Part shown: positions 24,219-31,091 of the stretch, piece by piece
How the letters are laid out: each line of letters begins with the position of its first letter
Numbering within the stretch: position 1 is the stretch's first letter
Source of the DNA: Candidatus Galloscillospira excrementipullorum
Lineage (GTDB): Bacteria; Bacillota; Clostridia; Oscillospirales; Feifaniaceae
Length of the DNA: 35,530 nt
Reading direction: 5' to 3'
NCBI GenBank assembly: GCA_018714125.1
Contig: DVNV01000031.1
Coordinates: 1 to 35,530, forward strand
Notes under the pieces: generated by a model
Told to the model about the DNA's origin: nothing
The model's input: the letters and a program-made list of their open reading frames with translations, nothing else
Databases searched by the model: none
Program-made: the position numbers and the translations under genes

Positions 24219-25061
24219 ATGGTAGATTCCACCAGGATTTTCACCGACCCCACAGACGTAGAGCCCGGCTTTGAACCCATGATGTATTCCATCCCCTATC
24301 CGAGCGGCGGCGTGAAGGTCAACGGCCTGCTCATGACGGCGGCAGGCCGCGAGCCCAGCCCGCTCGTCGTGCTGCTGCACGGCTTTCCCGGCACCGAGCG
24401 CAACCTCGACGTGGCGCAGGCGCTGCGCATGGCGGGCTGCCATGTGGCCTTCTTCCACTACCGGGGGGCCTGGGGCAGCCCCGGGACCTTCTCCTTCTCC
24501 CATGTGCTCGAAGACCCCTGCAGCGTCATCGACTACCTCAAGAGCCCGGAAGTTGCGGCGCAGTACCGCATTGACACCGACAACATCTTTGTGGTGGGCC
24601 ACAGCATGGGCGGCTTTGCCGCGCTGCTGACCGGCGCCGCCAGGGACGATTTGCGCGGCGTGGCCGGCATTGCCCCCTACGATTTCGGCAAGGCCTATCT
24701 GGCGGCCATGGCAGACCCTTCGGGGGCGCAGGCCTATGAGCAGGTCATGGGACAGCCCCTGCCCGAGCTCAAGCTGGAGACGCCCGACGTCCTGCTCAAA
24801 GACCTGGAGGCCCACGCGCAGCAGTGGTGCTTTGACAATCAGATTGACCGGCTTGCCGGCAAAAATGTCTTGGTCTTCGGCTTTGACCGGGACGACGCCT
24901 CCACCATGGAGATGCACATTCTCCCCTTCATCGAAAAGGCGCGCCCCGCGCTGGGGGACAAGCTGCGCTTTGAAAACTACAACACCGACCACTCCTACAA
25001 CGACAAGCGCGTGGCCGTGGCGCGCGCCCTGGCGCAGTGGATTGAAGACTGCGTGAAGTAG
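24219..25061 (+). CDS. Alpha/beta hydrolase
   Basis: A 280-residue serine hydrolase of the alpha/beta fold. Seen: oxyanion-hole LLHGFPGTERN (residues 52-62), nucleophile elbow VGHSMGG (S129), probable acid D223 (FGFDRDDAST) and catalytic H258 (NTDHSYND). There is no signal peptide, so it is cytoplasmic. It resembles acylaminoacyl-peptidase-like or esterase members; the substrate is unknown. AAAGGA lies 12 bases before ATG 24219. It is co-transcribed with the zinc-ribbon protein and ends at a strong terminator. Confidence 0.87.
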   Translation: MVDSTRIFTDPTDVEPGFEPMMYSIPYPSGGVKVNGLLMTAAGREPSPLVVLLHGFPGTERNLDVAQALRMAGCHVAFFHYRGAWGSPGTFSFSHVLEDPCSVIDYLKSPEVAAQYRIDTDNIFVVGHSMGGFAALLTGAARDDLRGVAGIAPYDFGKAYLAAMADPSGAQAYEQVMGQPLPELKLETPDVLLKDLEAHAQQWCFDNQIDRLAGKNVLVFGFDRDDASTMEMHILPFIEKARPALGDKLRFENYNTDHSYNDKRVAVARALAQWIEDCVK

Positions 25062-25101
25062 TGCAAAAACTTGCAGCCGCCCCGTGAAGCGGCGGCGCCC
25101 T

Positions 25102-25144
25102 GCCGGGCGGCCCTCCCCAAAAGGGGAGGGCCGCCCGGCTTTTT
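25102..25144 (+). terminator. Terminator of the zinc-ribbon/hydrolase operon
   Basis: Perfect 17-bp stem (GCCGGGCGGCCCTCCCC), loop AAAA, followed by TTTTT. Confidence 0.92.
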
Positions 25145-25231
25145 AATTCGGAAGGAATCGGGCGGGCGCCGCCGCGCAAGGGCCCCGCCTTGGCCCGGGA
25201 ATATTTTGTGGACGCAGGCGCCTGTCGGTGC

Positions 25232-25260
25232 TATAATAAAAAAACAGACGGATTCGTCTG
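25232..25260 (+). promoter_or_regulatory. TetR-gene promoter -10 with operator palindrome
   Basis: TATAAT (25232-25237) is followed, over the expected start of transcription, by CAGACG-GATT-CGTCTG (25245-25260). The placement is typical of an autorepressor operator. A clear -35 is not seen (TTGTGG is 20 bases upstream). Confidence 0.6.
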
Positions 25261-25319
25261 CTTTTTACCAAGGCCCGCAAGCGGCGCCGTTTTTTCAAGG
25301 AAAGAAAGGGGGAAAAGGC

Positions 25320-26000
25320 ATGGCCAGACAGGCGGAGCGCCGTCAGAACAGCAGGCGGGAGATTTTGTGCGCGGCGATGGAGGAGTTTGGGGCGAGCGGC
25401 TACGGAGGTGTGAGCATCGAGGGAATCTGCACAAGGCACGGCATTTCCAAGGGAATGATGTATCACTACTACAGGGGCAAGGACGAGCTCTTTTTGGACT
25501 GTGTGCGGCAGGTTTTCGAGGGCTTAAGGGAGTATGTGGAGCGGCAGGCACCCCTGCCGGCGCCGGAGGATGCCCTGACGGCGCTGTTTGAGTATTTTAT
25601 GCTTCGGGAGGACTTTTTTGAGGGGAAACCCGATGCAAAGCGGGTGTTTGAGCAGGCGGTGTTCAGCCCGACAAAGGCGCTGGAGCGGCAAATCAGCGAG
25701 CTGCGCGCCCCTCTGCGCGAGGCCAACCGGCGGTTTTTCCGGCAGGTGCTGTCCTGTGCGGCGCTGCGCCCGGGGGTGACGCCCGGGAGGGCGGCGCGCT
25801 ACCTGGAAAGCCTGGACGAGGTTTTCTGGCCCATGATAGTGTGCTACCGGCAGCCGGGGAGCGGGCAGGATTTGGAGGCTGCGCTTGCGGCAACCGGCGA
25901 GCTTTTGGATATGGCGCTGTTCGGCATTGCAGGCGGGCAGCCGAGCGGGCCGGAGGGCGCGGGGGAAAGGAGGCCCCCTGCGGGGCGGGAGAGGCCCTGA
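25320..26000 (+). CDS. TetR-family transcriptional regulator
   Basis: A 226-residue TetR regulator. The N-terminal HTH is clear (RREILCAAMEEFGASGYGGV, then SIEGICTRHGISKGMMYHYY, GKDELF). The C-terminal ligand domain (about 70-200) is helical and unassigned, and the last 25 residues are low-complexity Gly/Pro/Arg. ATG 25320 has a purine-rich AAAGGGGGAAAAG before it; the track start adds 83 spurious residues. It probably represses its own promoter through the 25245-25260 palindrome. The secreted protease gene follows after 55 bases without a terminator, so it is likely controlled by it. Confidence 0.88.
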   Translation: MARQAERRQNSRREILCAAMEEFGASGYGGVSIEGICTRHGISKGMMYHYYRGKDELFLDCVRQVFEGLREYVERQAPLPAPEDALTALFEYFMLREDFFEGKPDAKRVFEQAVFSPTKALERQISELRAPLREANRRFFRQVLSCAALRPGVTPGRAARYLESLDEVFWPMIVCYRQPGSGQDLEAALAATGELLDMALFGIAGGQPSGPEGAGERRPPAGRERP

Positions 26001-26055
26001 GGGGGGCCGGGAGGCAACGATAGGCAACGGTTTTTATTTGGAGAGGATGAGAGAG

Positions 26056-28425
26056 ATGAAACGATTGGCAGCACTGCTGCTTTGCGGGGCACTCATGCTG
26101 CCCCTGACCACCGGTGCGCAGGGTGCGCAGCAGCAACAGGCACAGGAGGCGTCGGGCGTCAGCCGGGGCCAGGCGGCGCAGATGCTTTATGAGGCGCAGG
26201 GAAGCCCTGCCGTCACGGCGGGCTGCCCTTTTTCCGACGTTTCGGAGGGCCAGCGCGACGCCGTGGCCTGGGCGGCGCAGCAGGGTATTGTGGCCGGCGT
26301 CGGCGAAGGCTGTTACGCGCCGGAGCGCGCGGTGAGCGGGCAGGAGTTTTGCACGATGCTCTGGCGTCTGGCGGGGGAAGAGGCCCTGCCGGGCGGCGCA
26401 CTGTTTGGGCTTGAGGGGGCCGGCGACGTCGCCGGCTGGGCCGGGGAGGCCGTCAACTGGGCCCTTCAGACGGGCGTGATGCAGGTGGAAAAAGAAGGCG
26501 TGCTGACACCCACGGCCGCCCTGACGCACGGCCTGGCGCAGGACATGCTGCGCAGGGCGCAGTCGCTGCCCGACCTGTCGGGCATCCGGGAGGACTTGGC
26601 GGCGCTGACGGCGGCCCAGCGCCCGGTGGGCTCCCGGGGGGAGGCCGACGCGGCAGCCTATCTGGAGCGGCGCTTTTCCGGGATGGGGTACTCGGTGACG
26701 CGGCTGCCCTACACTGACGAGGCAGGCAGGACGGGCAGCACGGTGGTGGCGGTAAAGCCGGCGGCTCAGCCCGGCGCAGACATTCTGGTGCTCTCGGCCC
26801 ACCACGACAGCGACCCCACGGCCTACGGGGCAAACGACAACGCCTCGGGCGTCGCCGCCCTGCTGTATACGGCGCAGGCGCTGCGGGAGCTGCCCACGGA
26901 CACGGAAATCCGCTTTGTCAGCTTTACCGACGAGGAAAACGGCAAAAAGGGCTCCGCCGCCTATCTGGCCTCCCTGGACGAGGAGGAGCGCAGCCGCATC
27001 GTCGGGGACATCCAGTTCGACATGCTGGGCGGGCTGGGCACCCTGGGCACGGGGCAGTATACGACGGACGGCCAGCAAAACTGGCTGAGCGGGCTGCTGC
27101 AGGGCAAAGACCCCGCCCTGGGCCTGTCGGCCGAGACGGCCAGCGACCATGCCTCCTTCCAGATGGCCGGCATCCCCTCGGTGCTGCTCATGCAAAACGG
27201 GAGGGGCTACCTCTACCACTCGGCCGCCGACACCATGCAAAATCTCAACCTCTATGCCATTGCCGGCGCCGCAGAGACGGTGCTGGAGGCCGTGCGCGAG
27301 GTTGCGGACGAAACAACCCCCTCCTACCGGGAGCTGGCCGCCCAGCAGGGGGAGGGGTATACCTACCGGCAGACACGGCAGAGCAAAATCCTCTTTGGCA
27401 GCTCAAGGGAGGAGGTTTGCGCGGCAATCGGCGCCACGGGAGAGCTGGCCGACAGCTATGAGGTCACGGGCAACGGCTGGGTGGACCGCTACGAGACCTA
27501 CCGCTACCGTATGCGCTGGTTTGACATCGAGACCCCCATCTGCACCGATTACCACTACCGCAACGGGTTTTTGGAAAATGTCGAGCTGCGGCTGCAGGAG
27601 ACCGGCTGCACCGTTGAGGAGGCGTATGAGGGCATGTTGACCATGTACGGTGCACCGTATCGGGAAGAGGAGGGCCGCGTTGAGTGGCTCGACGAGGTCT
27701 ACGGCAAATATCTCACCCTGAACCGGGAGGAGGCTGCCGTCACGGTCAGCAACTACTCGGTGGGCATCACCAATGTGCTGGCCTCCTACCCCGTACAGCA
27801 GGGGCAGGCGGAGATTGAGGACGCCCGGGACAAGGCGGTGTGGGACTACCTCTGCAGGATTTTGCCAGTGCAGGCCCGGCAGAAGATTGCGCAGTTTGAC
27901 CTCTTTACCGACGGCTTTGGCAACATCCTGGCCTACACCACCCCCCTGCAGGAAGACGGCGTGACCGACAACACCCGCTTTTGCATCACCGTCGACTACT
28001 ACGACGTCTATGACGAAGCCGGCAACCCGAGGGACTGGAGCAAGCTGACCTACACCATCCTGCACGAATACGGGCATGTGCTGCTCGAAGACGAGACCCA
28101 AATCGACCTGAGCGTGGGCCAGAACACCCACGACGTCGCCGGCTTTATCCCGGGCTCCTTTCGCATGACGTTTTACGAGACGTTTTGGAAGGAGTTGGGT
28201 GACAGTGCCGTGGCGGATTATGAGCAAAACCCCACGCACTACGTCAGCCGCTATGGGGCAAACTATTTCCACGAGGACATCGCCGACACCTTTGCGGTGT
28301 TTGTGCTGGGGCAGTTCCCGCAGGGGGACACGGTGGCGCAGGACAAGCTGCGGTTTTTCTTTGCCGACGAGAACATGGCGGCGCTGCGCAGCGCCATCCG
28401 GCAAAACCTTGGATTGTCCCAGTGA
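26056..28425 (+). CDS. Secreted SLH - M28 peptidase - HExxH double metalloprotease
   Basis: A 789-residue exported protein. A signal peptide (1-22, LAALLLCGALMLPLTTGAQG) is followed by two or three SLH-type modules (about 33-175; FSDVSEGQRDAVAWAAQQGI) that would bind the cell wall. Next is an M28 aminopeptidase domain with all ligands: H250/D251 (SAHHDSDP), D261 (GANDNASG), E293/E294 (FTDEENGKKG), D322 and H388 (LYHSAADTM). A middle region (about 430-570) resembles BamE/SmpA-like small domains. The C-terminus has a second zinc protease signature: HEYGH (H670, E671, H674) with a third ligand at E740 (FHEDIADTFAVF). ATG 26056 has GGAGAGG at 9 bases; the track start is much too early. Role: degrading peptides at the cell surface (inference). 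Confidence 0.85.
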   Translation: MKRLAALLLCGALMLPLTTGAQGAQQQQAQEASGVSRGQAAQMLYEAQGSPAVTAGCPFSDVSEGQRDAVAWAAQQGIVAGVGEGCYAPERAVSGQEFCTMLWRLAGEEALPGGALFGLEGAGDVAGWAGEAVNWALQTGVMQVEKEGVLTPTAALTHGLAQDMLRRAQSLPDLSGIREDLAALTAAQRPVGSRGEADAAAYLERRFSGMGYSVTRLPYTDEAGRTGSTVVAVKPAAQPGADILVLSAHHDSDPTAYGANDNASGVAALLYTAQALRELPTDTEIRFVSFTDEENGKKGSAAYLASLDEEERSRIVGDIQFDMLGGLGTLGTGQYTTDGQQNWLSGLLQGKDPALGLSAETASDHASFQMAGIPSVLLMQNGRGYLYHSAADTMQNLNLYAIAGAAETVLEAVREVADETTPSYRELAAQQGEGYTYRQTRQSKILFGSSREEVCAAIGATGELADSYEVTGNGWVDRYETYRYRMRWFDIETPICTDYHYRNGFLENVELRLQETGCTVEEAYEGMLTMYGAPYREEEGRVEWLDEVYGKYLTLNREEAAVTVSNYSVGITNVLASYPVQQGQAEIEDARDKAVWDYLCRILPVQARQKIAQFDLFTDGFGNILAYTTPLQEDGVTDNTRFCITVDYYDVYDEAGNPRDWSKLTYTILHEYGHVLLEDETQIDLSVGQNTHDVAGFIPGSFRMTFYETFWKELGDSAVADYEQNPTHYVSRYGANYFHEDIADTFAVFVLGQFPQGDTVAQDKLRFFFADENMAALRSAIRQNLGLSQ

Positions 28426-28480
28426 GAGAGGCTCCTTTTCGCAGCTTGGGCATAAGGCCCCCGCCGCTTAAGGCGGAAAA

Positions 28481-28519
28481 CAAAAAACCGGGGCAGACGG
28501 ATGTTGCCGTCTGCCCCGG
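28481..28519 (-). terminator. tRNA-Arg terminator
   Basis: CCGGGGCAGACGG/CCGTCTGCCCCGG (28488-28519) is followed on the minus strand by TTTTTTG, two bases after the tRNA end. Confidence 0.92.
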
Positions 28520-28521
28520 TG

Positions 28522-28598
28522 TGGCGCGCCTGAAGGGACTCGAACCCCTGACCTACTGGTTCGTAGCCAGTCACTCTATCCAGCTGAGCTACAGGCGC
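28522..28598 (-). tRNA. tRNA-Arg (anticodon ACG)
   Basis: A 77-base tRNA with encoded CCA. Acceptor GCGCCTG/CAGGCGC, D-stem GCTC/GAGT, anticodon stem ACTGG/CCAGT with loop CTACGAA (anticodon ACG, read as inosine after deamination), and T-arm with TTCGAAC. It decodes CGU/CGC/CGA. It is a single gene convergent with the protease gene. Confidence 0.96.
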
Positions 28599-28646
28599 AT
28601 GCAGCCCTGACGCCGCCGCATGCAGCGTTTTCCAGATGCAAAATGA

Positions 28647-28675
28647 ATCATACCACATCACAGGTCAAAATGCAA
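28647..28675 (-). promoter_or_regulatory. tRNA-Arg promoter
   Basis: Minus strand: TTGCAT (28670-28675), 17-bp spacer, extended -10 TGGTATGAT (28647-28652). Confidence 0.7.
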
Positions 28676-29042
28676 CCCTTTTTTCACCTCTTTGTGCGAA
28701 AAGGGCACGTCCCCTGCCCCGCCCCGGGCGGGCAGGGGATGTATGGGGAGAAAAGAGGGCGCCCCGCCGGCCGGCGGGGGGAGGCGCGCTGCGGCGTGCC
28801 TGCGCGGCGCGGCGCGGGGCTTGGAAAGAACAGGAAAAGTTGACCAAAAGTTGACAGGAACAAGGGAAAAATTGACAGGCAGGGGGCCTTGCCGGCGACG
28901 GGCGGGAACCTGCCTGCGGCGTGCGTCCAAATCGTATCAAGATGAAATTTATGTAATACGATTTTCCAAAGACGCCCGGAAAAATCCCGAAGTTGCCTAA
29001 AAAATGAGAGAATGGAGACAGGAAAGTTAGTGACAATTGGGG
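28676..29042 (+). promoter_or_regulatory. Upstream control region of the ATP synthase operon
   Basis: No gene is supported here. Three TTGAC direct repeats lie at 28840, 28851 and 28872, spaced 11 and 21 bases, i.e. about one and two helical turns; such phasing is typical of OmpR/PhoB-type response regulators. Further down, AAATCGTAT (28929-28937) and ATACGATTT (28956-28964) form a 9-bp inverted repeat around AT-rich DNA. These are candidate binding sites only. Confidence 0.4.
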
Positions 29043-29071
29043 TTGATTTTTTTGGGGAAAGGGAGTAGATT
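29043..29071 (+). promoter_or_regulatory. Putative atp operon promoter
   Basis: TTGATT (29043-29048), 17-bp spacer, TAGATT (29066-29071), about 70 bases before the first gene. Confidence 0.55.
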
Positions 29072-29078
29072 GGACATG

Positions 29079-29105
29079 AAACCGCAAATCAATGCGGTTT
29101 TTCTG
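29079..29105 (+). terminator. Leader hairpin with T-tract (possible attenuator)
   Basis: AAACCGCA-AATCAA-TGCGGTTT followed by TTCTG. It would lie at the very 5' end of RNA from the 29043-29071 promoter, or end a longer leader RNA from upstream. With an 8-bp stem and a short U-tract it could attenuate atp transcription. Confidence 0.45.
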
Positions 29106-29139
29106 TCCGCAGAGAATCAAGCAGGGGGGATGAAACGAA

Positions 29140-29409
29140 ATGGCTTGTTGTCTGCTCGGCGTGCTGGGAGGGCTTCTTCAGGCACGCCTGCTGGCCGCTT
29201 TCACGAGGGCTGTGACAAGCAATCAGCTTGACACGCGCGCCGTGGCACGCGGCGTTTTGGAGACTTTTCTGCCGCTTTTGCTGCTGCTGCCGGTGGCAAT
29301 TTTTGCGCCTTCGCAGCTGCCCTGGGCGGGCGGCGGTATGGTGACGGCACTGTTGTTGGGAACAGGGGTCTGTCTGATGCGGAAGAAGGGGGCGCGTCCC
29401 GATGTTTGA
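29140..29409 (+). CDS. Small membrane protein at the head of the atp operon (AtpI-like position)
   Basis: An 89-residue hydrophobic protein with two or three membrane segments (N-terminal LLGVLGGLLQARLL; LPLLLLLPVAIFAP; GGGMVTALLLGTGVCLM) and a basic tail. Its place before atpB is that of atpI/uncI, which helps assemble the c-ring, but I see no diagnostic AtpI motif and it is shorter than usual. The GGGGGG ribosome binding site is 10 bases before ATG 29140. The end overlaps atpB by 8 bases. The overlapping frame from ATG 29130 gives a basic 33-residue peptide and is rejected. Confidence 0.6.
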   Translation: MACCLLGVLGGLLQARLLAAFTRAVTSNQLDTRAVARGVLETFLPLLLLLPVAIFAPSQLPWAGGGMVTALLLGTGVCLMRKKGARPDV

Positions 29410-30298
29410 TAAAGTTTTATTTGCGGTTTCGGGGGCACTGGCGCTGGCGCTCTTTTTGTGGCGCCGGGCGGCGCTGCAGAAGCTGACGCAGGCCGGGGCA
29501 CCCGAGAAAAAAGTGAAAAAGACCCGCCGCACCTTTGCCGTGCTGCTCACGGTGGCGCTCTATGAATTTGCCGCCAAGGGCGTTACGCTGGTGTTCGGCC
29601 CCAGCAGGGAGATGGCTTTTGAGGTGGAGCTGTGGCCCGAGCGCATCGAGGTGATGGGCATGAGCCTCTCCACCACGGTGATTTTGTCGTGGTGCGTCAT
29701 GGCCTTTCTGGTGGGCATTGCCATTGTGCTGCGGCTGACGGTGCTGCGCCGCATGCAGGACCCGCCCCGGGGGACGCAAAACGTTCTGGAAATCATGGTC
29801 GAGGCGGCCGAGCAGTACACGGGCTCGCGCGTTGAGGGCTTTGGCACCGATTTGAGTGCGTATATTTTCACGGTGGTCGCCTTTCTGGTCGGCTGTGCGG
29901 TCCTGGAGCTGTTCGGGCTGCATGCGCCGACTGCCGATATCACGATGACCTTTGCACTGGCCTTCGTGACCTTTTTGCTCATCAACTGGTGCGGCATCCG
30001 CCGCAAGGGCGTGCTGGGCCGCATCAAGAGCCTGGCACAGCCGACGCCGGTGGTTTTCCCCATCCGCGTCATCAGCGACTGCGCCGTCCCGGTTTCCATG
30101 GCCTGCCGACTGTTTGGCAACATGCTCGGCGGCATGATTGTCATGGATTTGATTTACAAATCCCTTGGCAACGGGGCCATCGGCATTCCCAGCGTGGTGG
30201 GGCTGTATTTCAACGTGTTCCACCCCCTCATCCAGGCCTTTATTTTCATCACGCTGACGCTGACCTTCATCAACGAGGCCACCGAAGAACAAGAATAA
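29402..30298 (+). CDS. atpB: ATP synthase Fo subunit a with N-terminal membrane extension
   Basis: A 298-residue subunit a, the stator half-channel protein. The canonical part begins near residue 75 (VELWPERIEVMGMSLSTTVI) and includes PPRGTQNVLEIMVEAAEQYT, the essential arginine in SMACRLFGNMLGGM and the last helix FHPLIQAFIFITLTLTF. The first ~70 residues are extra: a hydrophobic segment (VLFAVSGALALALFLW), a basic loop (EKKVKKTRR) and a second hydrophobic segment (TFAVLLTVALYEFAAKGVTL). No internal start with a proper ribosome binding site was seen, so the extension appears to be translated. Coupled by overlap to the gene before. Confidence 0.92.
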   Translation: MFDKVLFAVSGALALALFLWRRAALQKLTQAGAPEKKVKKTRRTFAVLLTVALYEFAAKGVTLVFGPSREMAFEVELWPERIEVMGMSLSTTVILSWCVMAFLVGIAIVLRLTVLRRMQDPPRGTQNVLEIMVEAAEQYTGSRVEGFGTDLSAYIFTVVAFLVGCAVLELFGLHAPTADITMTFALAFVTFLLINWCGIRRKGVLGRIKSLAQPTPVVFPIRVISDCAVPVSMACRLFGNMLGGMIVMDLIYKSLGNGAIGIPSVVGLYFNVFHPLIQAFIFITLTLTFINEATEEQE

Positions 30299-30337
30299 CC
30301 AAAAAATTTTTATAGAGACACTAAGGAGGAGTTCGTC

Positions 30338-30556
30338 ATGAACATTGCACTTGGAGCTGCACTTTGCCTATTGTCCTGTGCGGCGAGCGGATTTGCCATG
30401 GGTATGGCCACCGGAAAGGCGGTTGACGCCGTTGCACGTCAGCCCGAGGCGTCGGGAAGAATCAACTCTATTTTGCTCATGGGCCTTGCGCTGACCGAGT
30501 CGACGGCCATTTACGGCTTTGTCACGGCGCTCATCATGATTTTCACCCTGGGCTGA
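30338..30556 (+). CDS. atpE: ATP synthase Fo subunit c
   Basis: A 72-residue hairpin protein forming the rotor ring. Helix 1 carries GMATGKAVDAVARQPEASGRI with the polar RQP loop (R34-P36). The ion-binding carboxylate is E54 in LALTESTAIYGF. Compared with Na+-binding rings (Ilyobacter Q32/E65/S66/T67), E54-S55-T56 are kept but the Gln position is M21. It is therefore unclear whether the ring carries H+ or Na+. A strong AAGGAGGAG ribosome binding site precedes ATG 30338. Confidence 0.95.
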   Translation: MNIALGAALCLLSCAASGFAMGMATGKAVDAVARQPEASGRINSILLMGLALTESTAIYGFVTALIMIFTLG

Positions 30557-30608
30557 GGCCTGCTGAGCGCAATTTGTCCGGAAATGCAACAACGGGAGGC
30601 GAGATAGG

Positions 30609-31091
30609 ATGGAGCTTTATCCGCTTGACATCGTCATTCACATCATCAACATCGCCGTTCTCTATTTTTTGCTGCGCATGCTGCTCTACCGGCCAATCAG
30701 CAACTACCTGCAGGCCCGCAGCGCCCGCATAGAGGGAGAGCTGGCCAAGGCACAGCAGACGCTCGAGCAGGCGGAGCAGACAAAGCAGCAGCTTGACCAG
30801 CGTCTGGCGGCGGCTGAGGAGGAGGCGCGCGCCATCGTGCGCCGGCAGGAGGAGAAGGCGGCCGAGGAATCGGCGCGCCTGCTTGACGATGCACGCAAGG
30901 GAGCCGATGAGATTATGGCGGCCGCCGCAGGGCGCATTGCCCAGGAAAAGGCGCGCGCCATGAGTTCCATGAGGGAAGAGACGGCACAGCTTGCCACCGA
31001 GATTGCCGCAAGGATTTTGCGGCGCGAGGTTTCGCTCGAAGACAACCGTGCCGTTGTGAGCAATTTTTTCAGTGAGATGGAGAAGCAATGA
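30609..31091 (+). CDS. atpF: ATP synthase subunit b
   Basis: A 160-residue peripheral-stalk subunit: an N-terminal membrane helix (IVIHIINIAVLYFLLRMLLY), the conserved RPISNYLQARSARI, and a long charged coiled coil to the C-terminus (EIAARILRREVSLEDNRAVV). There is only one b gene, so a homodimer is expected. The C-terminus is of normal length and contains no delta domain. Its stop overlaps the atpA start (ATGA), leaving no room for atpH. Confidence 0.94.
   Translation: MELYPLDIVIHIINIAVLYFLLRMLLYRPISNYLQARSARIEGELAKAQQTLEQAEQTKQQLDQRLAAAEEEARAIVRRQEEKAAEESARLLDDARKGADEIMAAAAGRIAQEKARAMSSMREETAQLATEIAARILRREVSLEDNRAVVSNFFSEMEKQ

Noticed and set aside
25693-27240. 515-residue minus-strand ORF across the TetR and protease genes
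   Set aside because: It crosses two well-supported genes on the other strand and has no recognisable domain.
29130-29231. Basic peptide ORF starting at ATG 29130 (MKRNGLL...)
   Set aside because: It overlaps the hydrophobic AtpI-position gene in another frame, has no hydrophobic segment and ends early; the 29140 start explains the operon better.
30609-31091. Delta N-terminal domain hidden in subunit b, as in the mycobacterial b-delta fusion
   Set aside because: AtpF is 160 residues with a normal b C-terminus and stops exactly at the alpha start; no OSCP-like helical domain is present.
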